This document shows, piece by piece, positions 7,863 to 16,008 of a DNA stretch of 64,000 nucleotides. The notes below the pieces were generated by a model. It was not told the DNA's origin and made no database searches. It was given only the letters and a program-made list of their open reading frames with translations. Location of the stretch: positions 1,617,501-1,681,500 of the forward strand of contig NZ_JAJVCN010000003.1 in assembly GCF_021390435.2 (NCBI RefSeq), read 5' to 3'. This stretch comes from Kibdelosporangium philippinense. GTDB taxonomy: Bacteria > Actinomycetota > Actinomycetes > Mycobacteriales > Pseudonocardiaceae. Each line of letters starts with the position of its first letter. Position 1 is the first letter of the stretch. The position numbers and the translations under genes are program-made.

Positions 7863-9336
7863 CCCGGTAGTGCACGCCGAGTTCTTTCAGCCTGGTTTCG
7901 TGCTGTACCAACCGTTCCGCGAAGTCCGGCCAGTGACCTGACCACGCGTTCTCGGCCAACGCGCACAATCTGGGAAACGCCAAGTACTCCACGGCCTCGG
8001 TCGTCGCGGCGAACTCGGTCCACAGCTGCCCCTGCGTACCGATCACCGCCGCGGCCAGCTCAGGCTCCCATGTGGACGGTTGGATCTCCTGCCGGTACAC
8101 ATCTTCGAGCGTGACGATCCCGCCAGGCTGCCCAGCTGGCTCACCACGGGCACCTTGCGGGTAGTCGAGGTACGTCGAGCGCCACGGCGTCATCACGACC
8201 TGGTGCCCACGTTCTGCCGCAGCCACCCCATGTTCAGCGTCGCGCCACGCCATCACGGTGGCCTCGGCAGGAAGACTCCCGCTGTGGTCGCCGTCGTCCC
8301 AGCACACCGGTTGCCTGCCGTGCAGCACGAGGAACCTACTGATCTGGCCAAGAAACCAGCCACGCAGCTCACTCGGCCCGGCCAGCCCCTCGGCCGCGAT
8401 CCGTTGCCGGGCAACAGGACTGAGCTCCCACTCTACCGTCGGGCATTCGTCACCACCGATGTGGATCCACGGCGACGGGAAGATCTCCATCACCTCGGAC
8501 AGCACTTCACGGCAGAAGTCGAGGGTGGCTTCCTGCACCCCGAAGATCGCGTCCGACACGCCCCACCTGGTCCACACGCCCACCTCACGGTCCGGGAAGT
8601 TCCCCAGCTCGGGGTACGCCGCCAAAGCCGCCATGGCGTGCCCCGGCATCTCGATCTCCGGAACGATCGTCACACCACGCTCGCTCGCATACTGCACGAG
8701 ATCCTGTAATTCACGGCGTGTGTACGCGCCACCATGCGGTCTGCCGTCGAAGGTCGTACTGCCAGCCGGTCCGATCATGCTCTCCGGGCGCCACGCACCG
8801 ACCTCGGTCAACGCCGGGTATCTGCGGACCGGCATGCGCCAGCCCTGATCATCGGTCAAGTGCAGGTGCAGCACATTGAGTTTGTGCAAGGCCAACAGGT
8901 CGACCAGCCGGCGCAGGAAGCTCGCCGGCATGAAATGCCTTGCCACGTCGATCATGGCACCACGCCAGGCAAACCGCGGCCGGTCACTGATGTCGGCACA
9001 TGGGATCCGGCGACCGCCAGAGGTCAGCACCAGCTGACGCAACGACTGGATGCCGTTGAGCAGACCGGCGTTGCGTGCGGCCCTGAGCACGATCGCCTGC
9101 GGGCTGACGGTCAGCGAATAGCCTTCATCGCCCATCCCGACCAGGCGGGAATCCAGCGCGAGCGTGATCGCTCCGCCAGTCGTGATCCGCGGCCGGAACC
9201 GGACCGTGCCCGCGATGTACTCGCGCAACAGCTCGGCCGCCAGTTCGGTGCCCCGCCCCGCCCGGATCGCGGTCTTCGAGTCGAGCGTGAAATGCCCTGG
9301 CCGGTGGATCATCCGCTGCGGACGGGGAATCAGCAT
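7837..9336 (-). CDS. Beta-N-acetylhexosaminidase, glycoside hydrolase family 20
   Basis: 499 residues with an N-terminal GH20b-type domain (about 1-115) and a TIM-barrel catalytic domain. The hallmark acid pair is D296-E297 in HIGGDECP, used in substrate-assisted hydrolysis of terminal GlcNAc/GalNAc; HLHLTDDQGWR near 157-167 and EIEMPGH near 227 are other family motifs. No signal peptide is visible, so it probably acts in the cytoplasm on imported chitobiose-type oligosaccharides. The ATG at 9336 is chosen for homology start and because the operator palindrome ends 14 bases upstream. The gene converges with, and overlaps by 26 bp, the GntR gene. Confidence 0.92.
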   Translation of the reverse strand: MLIPRPQRMIHRPGHFTLDSKTAIRAGRGTELAAELLREYIAGTVRFRPRITTGGAITLALDSRLVGMGDEGYSLTVSPQAIVLRAARNAGLLNGIQSLRQLVLTSGGRRIPCADISDRPRFAWRGAMIDVARHFMPASFLRRLVDLLALHKLNVLHLHLTDDQGWRMPVRRYPALTEVGAWRPESMIGPAGSTTFDGRPHGGAYTRRELQDLVQYASERGVTIVPEIEMPGHAMAALAAYPELGNFPDREVGVWTRWGVSDAIFGVQEATLDFCREVLSEVMEIFPSPWIHIGGDECPTVEWELSPVARQRIAAEGLAGPSELRGWFLGQISRFLVLHGRQPVCWDDGDHSGSLPAEATVMAWRDAEHGVAAAERGHQVVMTPWRSTYLDYPQGARGEPAGQPGGIVTLEDVYRQEIQPSTWEPELAAAVIGTQGQLWTEFAATTEAVEYLAFPRLCALAENAWSGHWPDFAERLVQHETRLKELGVHYRANPRYDRT

Positions 9337-9349
9337 CGCGCCGCAACCA

Positions 9350-9367
9350 GTTGACCAATTGGTAAAC
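9350..9367. promoter_or_regulatory. Palindromic operator upstream of the GH20 gene
   Basis: GTTGACCAATTGGTAAAC is a near-perfect inverted repeat (GTTKACC-AATT-GGTMAAC) centred about 22 bp before the GH20 start codon, a position where a bound repressor would block transcription or early elongation. Half-sites match those in front of the GH16 gene. Likely bound by the neighbouring GntR protein (inference). Confidence 0.55.
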
Positions 9368-9413
9368 GCACGTGCTGACGGTGACACAGACCACTTGGCC
9401 AGTCAATAGCTCC

Positions 9414-10838
9414 TCAGAACGCGAACCACGCGCCCGGTTGCCACGAGACATCGCCCCATGCCAGGCGTTCCCGCCGGTTCGGGTCGAACTCGACGTGCGG
9501 ATCCTCGTCGAATACCAGTACCGGCCGGGTCTCGCCATAGGGCGGCCAACTGGGCAACGGGATGCCGTCCTGGATGAAGTTCACCCACGCCTCGTGGATC
9601 TGCGCCGCGGTGATCTCCCTCGGCAGCGACGGCTGGGCAGGCGCGTTCCAGACCATGCCGAGTTCCATCCCGTGCGCGCCGTCGAGGAAGCTCGGGACGC
9701 CAGGCTGGGCGATGTCGATGCGGTACCGGTAGACCCGGCTGTGCCGAGCCTGCGCGTCCGCCAGGCGCTGGGTAGGGATGCCGTACCGCTCGTCGCTCAT
9801 CACCGCGATCCTGGCCGCCTCGTCACCACCACGGATGTCCCGGTAGGTGTCCAGGATCCTGGTACTGCCGAAGATCTCGGTGAGCACGTCGTCGACCGGC
9901 GCGGTCGCTTCTTCGCCGAGGAAGGCCGAGAAGGTCGCGGCCTCGTTGCCGTTGTGGCCGATCATCAGCCGGATCCCCGCGGCACTGCCCGCCGCGATGA
10001 GGGCGGTGGGCGTCGATGGCAACACCGTCGGATGAATCGTCGGACGCCACAGCCACACCGACGCCATACCGGTCAGGATTCGCTCCTGTGCGGCCAAAAT
10101 GTCCTCGGCGGGCACAGCCCGGAGGTTTCGGGTGCCGAGTTCGTCGATCAGTCGCTTGGCGATCCGTGTGCCCTGCTCCGGGGTCGCGACGTGGTCTCCA
10201 CCGCTGCTGATGATGGCCTGCGAGAACAGGTTCCGGCTCAGCGGAGTGGCCATCAGGTTGCCAACGCTCTTCGCCCCCGCGGAAACACCGTAAACCGTGA
10301 TCCGTTGCGAATTCCCGCCGAACGCCCCGATGTTGTCGCGCACCCACCGCAGCGCCGCGACTTGGTCAAGCAGCGCACACACGCCCGCATCGCTCTCGCC
10401 GGGGCCAGCGACCCCAGCAAGGTAAGTCATTCCGAGCGCGCCGAGCCGGTAGTTGACCGTCACCACCACGATCCCGGCACGGGCGAACGCCTCGCCCTCA
10501 CCTGCCTGTATCCCGCTGCCAGTCCGATAGCCGCCACCATGTAGCCAGAACAACACCGGCCAGCCACCCGGCGGCGGCACACCTTCCGGCGCGCACACGT
10601 TCAGATACAGGCAGTCCTCACTGGATGGCGCCGCGGCGACACCGATCTCCTGCGGTTGCAAAGCTTGCGGTCCGAAGTCGGTGGCCCGCCACGTTCCGCC
10701 CCACTGCGGCGCGCGTCTCGGCGCGCGCCAACGCAACTCGCCAACCGGCGGCTCGGCATACGGAATCCCGCGCCAGACAACACAACCTTCACGCTGCAGC
10801 CCGCTGAGCCGCCCCTGCTCGATCGTCACCAAGGCCAC
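9414..10838 (-). CDS. Type-B carboxylesterase / para-nitrobenzyl esterase-like
   Basis: 474 residues of alpha/beta-hydrolase fold. Oxyanion loop HGGG at residues 100-103 and nucleophile elbow GVSAG with S186 match the type-B carboxylesterase family, as do the N-terminal RGIPYAEPPVGELRW and SEDCLYLNV blocks. The catalytic-triad histidine is probably in the DGAHGMELG segment. No signal peptide is visible, so it is likely cytoplasmic. It would hydrolyse carboxylic esters; the natural substrate cannot be told. Start is GTG 10838, nine bases after the HxlR stop, with GGGGA just upstream, so it is likely co-transcribed with hxlR. The GH20 gene follows 77 bp downstream on the same strand. Confidence 0.88.
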   Translation of the reverse strand: MALVTIEQGRLSGLQREGCVVWRGIPYAEPPVGELRWRAPRRAPQWGGTWRATDFGPQALQPQEIGVAAAPSSEDCLYLNVCAPEGVPPPGGWPVLFWLHGGGYRTGSGIQAGEGEAFARAGIVVVTVNYRLGALGMTYLAGVAGPGESDAGVCALLDQVAALRWVRDNIGAFGGNSQRITVYGVSAGAKSVGNLMATPLSRNLFSQAIISSGGDHVATPEQGTRIAKRLIDELGTRNLRAVPAEDILAAQERILTGMASVWLWRPTIHPTVLPSTPTALIAAGSAAGIRLMIGHNGNEAATFSAFLGEEATAPVDDVLTEIFGSTRILDTYRDIRGGDEAARIAVMSDERYGIPTQRLADAQARHSRVYRYRIDIAQPGVPSFLDGAHGMELGMVWNAPAQPSLPREITAAQIHEAWVNFIQDGIPLPSWPPYGETRPVLVFDEDPHVEFDPNRRERLAWGDVSWQPGAWFAF

Positions 10839-10847
10839 GCGTCCCCA

Positions 10848-11210
10848 CTATAGGGAGGCGATCCGGTGCAAGTTGTCCTCGACCCACGAACGCAATCCGG
10901 ACAACGGCTCAGCGACGCTGCGTCCGAGGTCAGTGAGGGCGTATTCGACGTGCAACGGCACCGCCGGGTAGATCGTCCGGTCGACGAACCCGGCCTCCTC
11001 CAATCTGCGCAGGGTGTTGGTGAGCACCTTCGGGCTGACGCCCTCCAGCCTTCGCTGCAGCTCCCCGAAGCGCTGCGGGCCCTGTTCCATCGCGCCGATG
11101 GCGAGCGCGGCCCACTTGTTCGCGAGCAGGTCCAGCACACCCCGGCACGGGCACTGCGCGGCGTACACATCGTGCTTGTCGTGCTGTCCCGTCGGGCAGG
11201 AAAGTGACAT
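10848..11210 (-). CDS. HxlR-family winged-helix regulator
   Basis: 120 residues with the HxlR pattern: CPCRGVLDLLANKW at about 20-33, a central helix-turn-helix (RFGELQRRLEGVSPKVLTNT) and the wing ending YALTDLGRS. N-terminal cysteines (C5, C20, C22) resemble redox- or electrophile-sensing members of the family, such as YodB/CatR-type regulators. It is divergent from a quinone-oxidoreductase-like gene, with a dyad between them, and co-directional with the esterase. A role in sensing quinones or aldehydes is inferred from family and neighbour, not shown. Confidence 0.88.
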   Translation of the reverse strand: MSLSCPTGQHDKHDVYAAQCPCRGVLDLLANKWAALAIGAMEQGPQRFGELQRRLEGVSPKVLTNTLRRLEEAGFVDRTIYPAVPLHVEYALTDLGRSVAEPLSGLRSWVEDNLHRIASL

Positions 11211-11245
11211 CTGACCCTCCTAGCTGCATGCTTCCTGAAGGATAG

Positions 11246-11267
11246 TACTCGCCCTTGCGGGAAAGTA
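11246..11267. promoter_or_regulatory. Dyad between hxlR and the oxidoreductase gene
   Basis: TACTCGCCC at 11246-11254 and GGGAAAGTA at 11259-11267 form an imperfect inverted repeat (7 of 9 positions) around a 4-bp centre. It lies about midway between the divergent start codons at 11210 and 11320, the usual place for an HxlR operator. Assignment to HxlR is inference. Confidence 0.4.
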
Positions 11268-11319
11268 GGGCCTCGGAGATAGCGTCGAAACACGTCAGTC
11301 GGAGCGGAAGGCAGAACAG

Positions 11320-12264
11320 ATGCGAGCGATCAGTCAGGACGAATTCGGCGGCCCGGAGGTGTTGCGGGAGATCGACATTCCACGACCGGAACCACTGCCG
11401 ACGGAAGTGCTCGTGCGGGTGGTCGCGGCCGGGATCAACCCGGTCGACGCCAAGACCCGCGCGGGCGGCGGCGTGGCGAGCATACTGGGCGAACCGCCGT
11501 TCATCCTGGGTTGGGACGTGTCCGGCGTGGTCGAGGAAGTCGGCCACGGTGTGCACACCCTCAAGCCAGGCGACGAGGTGTACGGCATGCCGTGGTTCCC
11601 ACGCCAGGCCGGCGGCTTCGCGGAGTACGTCACGGCGCCGTCGCGACACTTCGCCCTCAAGCCGACCACCGTGGACCACGACGCCGCGGCAGCGGTGCCG
11701 TTGGCCGCGCTCACGGCGTGGCAGATCTTGCACGACGCTGTGCACATCACCGCAGGCCAGCGGGTGTTGATCCACGCCGCAGCAGGCGGTGTCGGACATT
11801 TCGCGGTGCAGTTCGCCAAGGCGGCGGGCGCGCACGTGACCGGCACAGCCAGTGCGGCCAAGCACGATTGGCTGCGCAAGATCGGCGCCGACGAGGTCAT
11901 CGACTACAGGTCGACCCGGTTCGAGGACGTCACCAGCGACCAGGACATCGTGGTCGACCTGATCGGTGGCGACAACGCCGTCCGGTCGATCCAGGTCACC
12001 AAGCCAGGCGGCACCGTGGTCGCTGTCCCCGGCGGCGTCTCCCCCGAGTTGGCCACGGCAGCTGAGCAGCGCGGCGTCACCGCGATCCCGTTCCTGGTCG
12101 AGCCGGACGGCCGCGCGTTGACCGAGATCGCTGCTCTGATCGACGCGGGCAAGGTGCACGTCGAGGTCGAGCAGGTGTTCCCCTTGAGCGAGATCAAGGC
12201 CGCGCACGAGCGCCAGGAAAGCAGCCGCGCCCAGGGCAAGCTGGTGGTTCACATCGCTCCTTGA
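11320..12264 (+). CDS. NADP-dependent quinone oxidoreductase-like MDR protein
   Basis: 314 residues of the medium-chain dehydrogenase/reductase superfamily, zinc-independent quinone-reductase branch. A GroES-like domain covers about 1-125 and a Rossmann domain follows with AAGGVG at 154-159. The catalytic zinc ligands of alcohol dehydrogenases are absent. The likely reaction is NADPH-dependent reduction of a quinone or activated alkene. It is the target most likely controlled by the divergent HxlR gene. Its stop codon lies inside the first of two tandem palindromes that precede the next gene. Confidence 0.88.
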   Translation: MRAISQDEFGGPEVLREIDIPRPEPLPTEVLVRVVAAGINPVDAKTRAGGGVASILGEPPFILGWDVSGVVEEVGHGVHTLKPGDEVYGMPWFPRQAGGFAEYVTAPSRHFALKPTTVDHDAAAAVPLAALTAWQILHDAVHITAGQRVLIHAAAGGVGHFAVQFAKAAGAHVTGTASAAKHDWLRKIGADEVIDYRSTRFEDVTSDQDIVVDLIGGDNAVRSIQVTKPGGTVVAVPGGVSPELATAAEQRGVTAIPFLVEPDGRALTEIAALIDAGKVHVEVEQVFPLSEIKAAHERQESSRAQGKLVVHIAP

Positions 12265-12299
12265 CAGCTGGCGTCAAGTACTTGACACTGGACGTCAAG
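12260..12299. promoter_or_regulatory. Two tandem 19-bp palindromes (operator array)
   Basis: Two inverted repeats of form CTTGAC-N7-GTCAAG occupy 12260-12278 and 12281-12299. All 12 arm bases match in both copies, the second starts exactly 21 bp after the first, and the centres are therefore on the same DNA face. The inner arms plus the 2-bp spacer also make GTCAAGTACTTGAC, a perfect 14-bp palindrome. The pair ends 10 bp before the ATG at 12310, so it most likely serves as operator for the 12310-13412 gene pair. Confidence 0.7.
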
Positions 12300-12309
12300 G
12301 AGGCGGGCG

Positions 12310-12789
12310 ATGACCGAGACCGGACCATTGGTTCAGCAGCTGATGTCGATCATGAGTACTAGGCTGCTCGACCCCTTGGAAATTCTTCTTTCCGAGGATC
12401 CGCTTGCGGGGTCGAGCGTTTACACCAACCCGGTCTCGGACCTGCGGGAGCGATGCGAGCGGGCCGCCGAGTCATGGGCGGTCCGTTTGCTCGGCCCGCA
12501 CGGCAACTACGCGGTCGCGAGCATCATCGGCGCCCTGTACCCGGGCGACGACGCGTTCGACCCACCCGCGGACTGGTGGCGGACGGCGCTGGGGCAGGTC
12601 GTCCTGCGCCAGATGGGCTTCCCCGGCCGCGAGGCGGTGTCGTACACGCTCGCGGGCGCGATGTTGGGCGTCACCAGGCAAGGCGTGCACGACCTGGTGA
12701 CCCGCAACAAGCTCGCTCGTCATCCCGACGGGGGCGTCACCGTGACGTCCATCCGGGAACGGATCCAGCTGAGGGGACAACGATCGTGA
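12310..12789 (+). CDS. Putative DNA-binding protein with MerR/excisionase-like helix-turn-helix
   Basis: 159 residues. The N-terminal ~90 residues are of unknown type. Residues ~110-150 (TLAGAMLGVTRQGVHDLVTR, then a basic wing-like HPDGGVTVTSI) resemble the DNA-binding helices of excisionase/MerR-type proteins. Start at the ATG at 12310 with AAGGAGG upstream. It overlaps the hydrolase gene by four bases (GTGA) and lies just after two tandem palindromes, so it may autoregulate the pair. I do not recognise a named family; the helix-turn-helix call rests on pattern only. Confidence 0.65.
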   Translation: MTETGPLVQQLMSIMSTRLLDPLEILLSEDPLAGSSVYTNPVSDLRERCERAAESWAVRLLGPHGNYAVASIIGALYPGDDAFDPPADWWRTALGQVVLRQMGFPGREAVSYTLAGAMLGVTRQGVHDLVTRNKLARHPDGGVTVTSIRERIQLRGQRS

Positions 12790-13412
12790 GAGACCTGTTA
12801 CTGCTGCACGGCGCGGGCGGTACCCCGGCACAGTTCGAGCGGTTCATCGCCGAGATGCCCGATTTCCACTGTGTCGCACCAGATCTGAACGGCCTGACCA
12901 CCTGGGAGGCGATGCTCGACCACCTCGAAGGCCTCAAGCTCGACAACCCAGCCGTCGTCGGCTCGTCGCTGGGCGGCGCGCTCGCCATCTACTGGGCGAA
13001 GCGTCATCCCGAGTGCCCTGGCGTGGTCAACCTGGACGGCCATGGCCACCCGTCAACATATCCAGGTCTGACCGACGCCGAAGTCGGCAGCTGGAAGGCC
13101 AAGCTCAAGGAACTCTTCGACGAGATGGCCAAGCAGTTGCCACCAGAGCACGTGGCGCTGCGCTCATTGGTCGACAACAGCTCAGTGCGGGAGCTTTACG
13201 ACGGCCTGACCGCCCCAGCGATCGCCGTGGTTGCCATGGAACTGATGCCCGCTCAAGAACCCTTCGCCGAGTTCTTCACCGCCGCACGCAAGGGCGTTCT
13301 CGCCGACCTCGCCGGGCGGCGGGTCATCGAACTCCCCGGCGACCACGGCTTGCTCGGCACCCACTCATCCGAGATCGCTAACCTGGTACGTCGTTTTCTG
13401 TTGGAAGGTTGA
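12786..13412 (+). CDS. Alpha/beta hydrolase
   Basis: 208 residues starting at GTG 12786, which overlaps the upstream stop as GTGA and implies translational coupling. The alpha/beta-hydrolase core is clear: HGAGGT oxyanion loop at 8-13, nucleophile S61 in GSSLGG, and the catalytic histidine in GDHGLLG near residue 190. Likely a serine esterase or thioesterase of the cytoplasm; substrate unknown. Its 3' end overlaps the convergent dioxygenase-like gene by 35 bp. Hydrolases of this size accompany ring-cleaving dioxygenase-like genes in quinone-responsive operons such as Bacillus mhq, hence the suggested role. Confidence 0.85.
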   Translation: MRDLLLLHGAGGTPAQFERFIAEMPDFHCVAPDLNGLTTWEAMLDHLEGLKLDNPAVVGSSLGGALAIYWAKRHPECPGVVNLDGHGHPSTYPGLTDAEVGSWKAKLKELFDEMAKQLPPEHVALRSLVDNSSVRELYDGLTAPAIAVVAMELMPAQEPFAEFFTAARKGVLADLAGRRVIELPGDHGLLGTHSSEIANLVRRFLLEG

Positions 13413-14340
13413 GTCTCGGCAGCATCGCCTCAATCTCTTCTCGTTGTGGCTCAAGCCATGGCGGTAGCTTCAACGCCCGCCCGAGCTCGAGCAACGGCTC
13501 GTCGATCGCGAAACCCGGCTCATCGGTAGCCACCTCGAGCAGGGTTCCACCCGGTTCCCTGAAATAGATCGACCTGAAGTACTGACGGTCCAAAATGGAC
13601 GTCACATTCACGCCTCGGTCGACCAGTTCCTCGCGCCATTCCACCTGTGTGGCTTCATCGGGCGCGCGCCACGCGACGTGATGCACGGTCCCGACCGCGA
13701 CCACACCAGGCGAAGCCTCCGGCGTGACAAGGACATCCACCAGTGCACCGGCGCCGCCCGCACCTGCGGCGAACCGGAACCTGTTGCTGTCCTCGCCCAC
13801 CTGGCGCAGACCGAGGTCGTCGACCAGCATGCCGGCCGTCGCCTCCTCCCGGTCAACCGACAAGGTCACCGAGTGCAGGCCACGGACGGCGTGCTCCGGC
13901 GGCACGAACCCGTGGTCCCACGGCTCGCGCGGGTCGCCCTGGACATGGGCGATCAGCGCGATCGCCAGCCCATCGGGATCACGAAACGTCAGCACGTCCT
14001 CGTCATCCCGGCTGACAACCTGACCGACCTCGACGCCAAGGCCGGTCAGGTGCGATTTCCACCAGCCAATGGAAGCCGCGGGCACCGAGAAGGCCGTTGT
14101 GGTGGCCTGCCCGTTGCCGTGCCTGCCGCCCGGGGCCTCGCGCCACGGAAAGAACGTCAGCAGCGAGCCCGGCCGGCCGGCACTGTCGCCGTAGTACAAG
14201 TGGTATGTGCCTGGATCGTCGAAATTGACGGTTGTCTTGACCAGGCGCAGGCCGAGGGTTCTCAGGTAGAAGTCGACATTGCGCTGCGGGTCACCGGCGA
14301 TGGCGGTGACGTGGTGCAGCCCGCTTGTCGCCACGGACAT
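13378..14340 (-). CDS. Ring-cleaving dioxygenase-like protein of the VOC/glyoxalase fold (MhqO-like)
   Basis: 320 residues made of two vicinal-oxygen-chelate modules: LHHVTAIAGDPQRNVDFY begins the first and LHSVTLSV near 155 and VHHVAW near 220 belong to the second. Probable metal ligands are the histidine in HHVTAI, H221 region and the glutamate in GGTLLEVATD near 270. The order and length match MhqO/MhqA-type ring-cleaving dioxygenases, which act on hydroquinone-like compounds. ATG at 14340 follows GAGGAG. Located convergently to the hydrolase gene, with a 35-bp overlap, close to hxlR and a quinone-reductase-like gene. Confidence 0.82.
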   Translation of the reverse strand: MSVATSGLHHVTAIAGDPQRNVDFYLRTLGLRLVKTTVNFDDPGTYHLYYGDSAGRPGSLLTFFPWREAPGGRHGNGQATTTAFSVPAASIGWWKSHLTGLGVEVGQVVSRDDEDVLTFRDPDGLAIALIAHVQGDPREPWDHGFVPPEHAVRGLHSVTLSVDREEATAGMLVDDLGLRQVGEDSNRFRFAAGAGGAGALVDVLVTPEASPGVVAVGTVHHVAWRAPDEATQVEWREELVDRGVNVTSILDRQYFRSIYFREPGGTLLEVATDEPGFAIDEPLLELGRALKLPPWLEPQREEIEAMLPRLNLPTENDVPG

Positions 14341-14386
14341 GGGTCGCTCCTCTCGCCGCGCCCATTGTCCGCTCGAATCGCTCGAT

Positions 14387-15886
14387 TTACCTCCTGGGAA
14401 TCGTCAGCTTGCCGACGATCTTGACTGTTCCTGGGTTGCTTTCGCTTGTGTAGCGCAGATCCGCGCTGTCCACCACCAGCGCCAGGTGATGCCCGGCGCG
14501 CACGTCCCACGAGATCGACTCTAGCGGGAAATCGATGGTTGCCGTCTTTGTTCCCCTTATCGTGTAGGGGGTGTGCGTGATCAGTGATCCGAAGCCCGCC
14601 GCGTTCACGTCATAGAGGTACGCGACCAAGGTGGTGTCCGCGTTGCTTGACGTCACTGTCGCGGAGAGTCGTGGTTTGCCCACAACCGTTACGCCATCCG
14701 GGTAAACCGGACCGTTCCACACACCCGCAGGCACCGCGCCAGGAACGTAAACACCCGTGGGAATCTTGAGGAATCCCTGCAAGGCACCGCTCAGAACCGG
14801 GACCCCGCTGTTGGCGATACTGTCGATGCCGGTCGCGAACGTCTTGCTACCCAACGAGATTGTGTCCTTCGCGGTCGCCGCGGCGGCCAAAGACGAGTAA
14901 CCACGCCAAGTCCATGCGTTCGCCGACATCAACTGGACCGGTGGTGTCCGGTTGATGCCGTTGTCGGCGCCGTCGAGATAGTGATCGAACCACTTCGTGG
15001 CCGCGTTCCAGACGTCGTTGGACAACCCGACCGCGCCGAGCAGTTCCGAGGTCGCGTGGTCTCCACCTTGCAACATCAGGCGTTTCGGCACACGCAGCCG
15101 GTCATAGAAGTCAGCCGCCTGGTTCGGCGGGAAAATCGCGTCCTGCCACGAGTTCGCGATCAGGATCGCGGCACCGTTGGCATTGATCTTGTCCACCTTG
15201 GTGCTTGCCGATCGGGACGGCGCAAGCTGCCTGGCGTAGTCGATCTTTCCTTGCAGGAACTCGGAAGTGATCCTGCGCAGGTCCGGCCCCGGCCTGCCGG
15301 CGACCTGCGCGGCCGCGAGCAAAGCACCCGACGACAGCTGGCTGATCGTCTGGTTGGGATAGAGCGAGGCCTCCAAGTCGGCCCACGTGCTCATGGACGC
15401 GACCGCTTTGATCCGGTTGTCGTTCGCTGCCGCGAGCAGTCCGATGCCTGCGCCATAGGAAATCCCGGCAACCCCGATCTTGCCGGGGTCGGACGGCGTG
15501 TTCGCCAACGCCCAGTCGATCACCCGGCTGACGTCGTTGACGGTGTCCGGGCCTGCCACGTCGATCTCGCCGCCGGAGTCGTAGAACCCGCGGCTGGTGT
15601 AGCTGATGACGACGTCGCCGCTTTCGGCCGCGAGTTTGCGGGCCGCGCCGACGTATTCGAGGCTGGGCGCACCCCAGCTGGCTGGCATGACCAGCAGGGG
15701 GAACGGGCCGTCGCCGCGCCCGGTCGGGGTCACAACGAACCCGCGCATGGGCACGCCGTTGTGGCCAGGAATCGTCTGATAGGAAATGTCAGCGCCGAAT
15801 GAGGTCGCGGCGCTGGACGCGGGGGCAAGCAGGGCGCCCGCCGCGGCCACGGTAGTCAGCAGGGTCAACACCCGTGAGCTGCGCAT
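14387..15886 (-). CDS. Secreted alpha/beta hydrolase of the S15 / X-Pro dipeptidyl-peptidase type
   Basis: 499 residues with a Sec signal peptide (about 1-27, ending SSAA). The N-terminal two thirds is an alpha/beta hydrolase with nucleophile S143 in GISYGA, an acid around residue 245 (SWQDAIFPPNQ) and a histidine in GGDHAT near 275. The C-terminal ~160 residues form a jelly-roll like that of CocE/S15 proteins. These enzymes hydrolyse acyl-Pro or other ester/amide bonds outside the cell. GGAGG stands just before the ATG at 15886. It is divergent from tex. Confidence 0.85.
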   Translation of the reverse strand: MRSSRVLTLLTTVAAAGALLAPASSAATSFGADISYQTIPGHNGVPMRGFVVTPTGRGDGPFPLLVMPASWGAPSLEYVGAARKLAAESGDVVISYTSRGFYDSGGEIDVAGPDTVNDVSRVIDWALANTPSDPGKIGVAGISYGAGIGLLAAANDNRIKAVASMSTWADLEASLYPNQTISQLSSGALLAAAQVAGRPGPDLRRITSEFLQGKIDYARQLAPSRSASTKVDKINANGAAILIANSWQDAIFPPNQAADFYDRLRVPKRLMLQGGDHATSELLGAVGLSNDVWNAATKWFDHYLDGADNGINRTPPVQLMSANAWTWRGYSSLAAAATAKDTISLGSKTFATGIDSIANSGVPVLSGALQGFLKIPTGVYVPGAVPAGVWNGPVYPDGVTVVGKPRLSATVTSSNADTTLVAYLYDVNAAGFGSLITHTPYTIRGTKTATIDFPLESISWDVRAGHHLALVVDSADLRYTSESNPGTVKIVGKLTIPRR

Positions 15887-15905
15887 ATACCCTCCATTGG
15901 GTGTC

Positions 15906-15946
15906 GCGTAACAAGCACAACGCGCGAGCCACCCAACGGGTTACGC
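15906..15946. promoter_or_regulatory. Inverted GCGTAAC/GTTACGC pair in the S15-tex intergenic region
   Basis: GCGTAAC at 15906-15912 and its exact complement GTTACGC at 15940-15946 lie between the divergent starts at 15886 and 16009, with half-site centres 34 bp apart. Seven-base exact matches in a short region can arise by chance, so this is only a weak operator candidate. Confidence 0.25.
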
Positions 15947-16008
15947 ACTAGTAACTTACTGGACGTATGTTTCACCCCTGCCTTGAGCTATTGGAGCCTG
16001 AGGGCACA

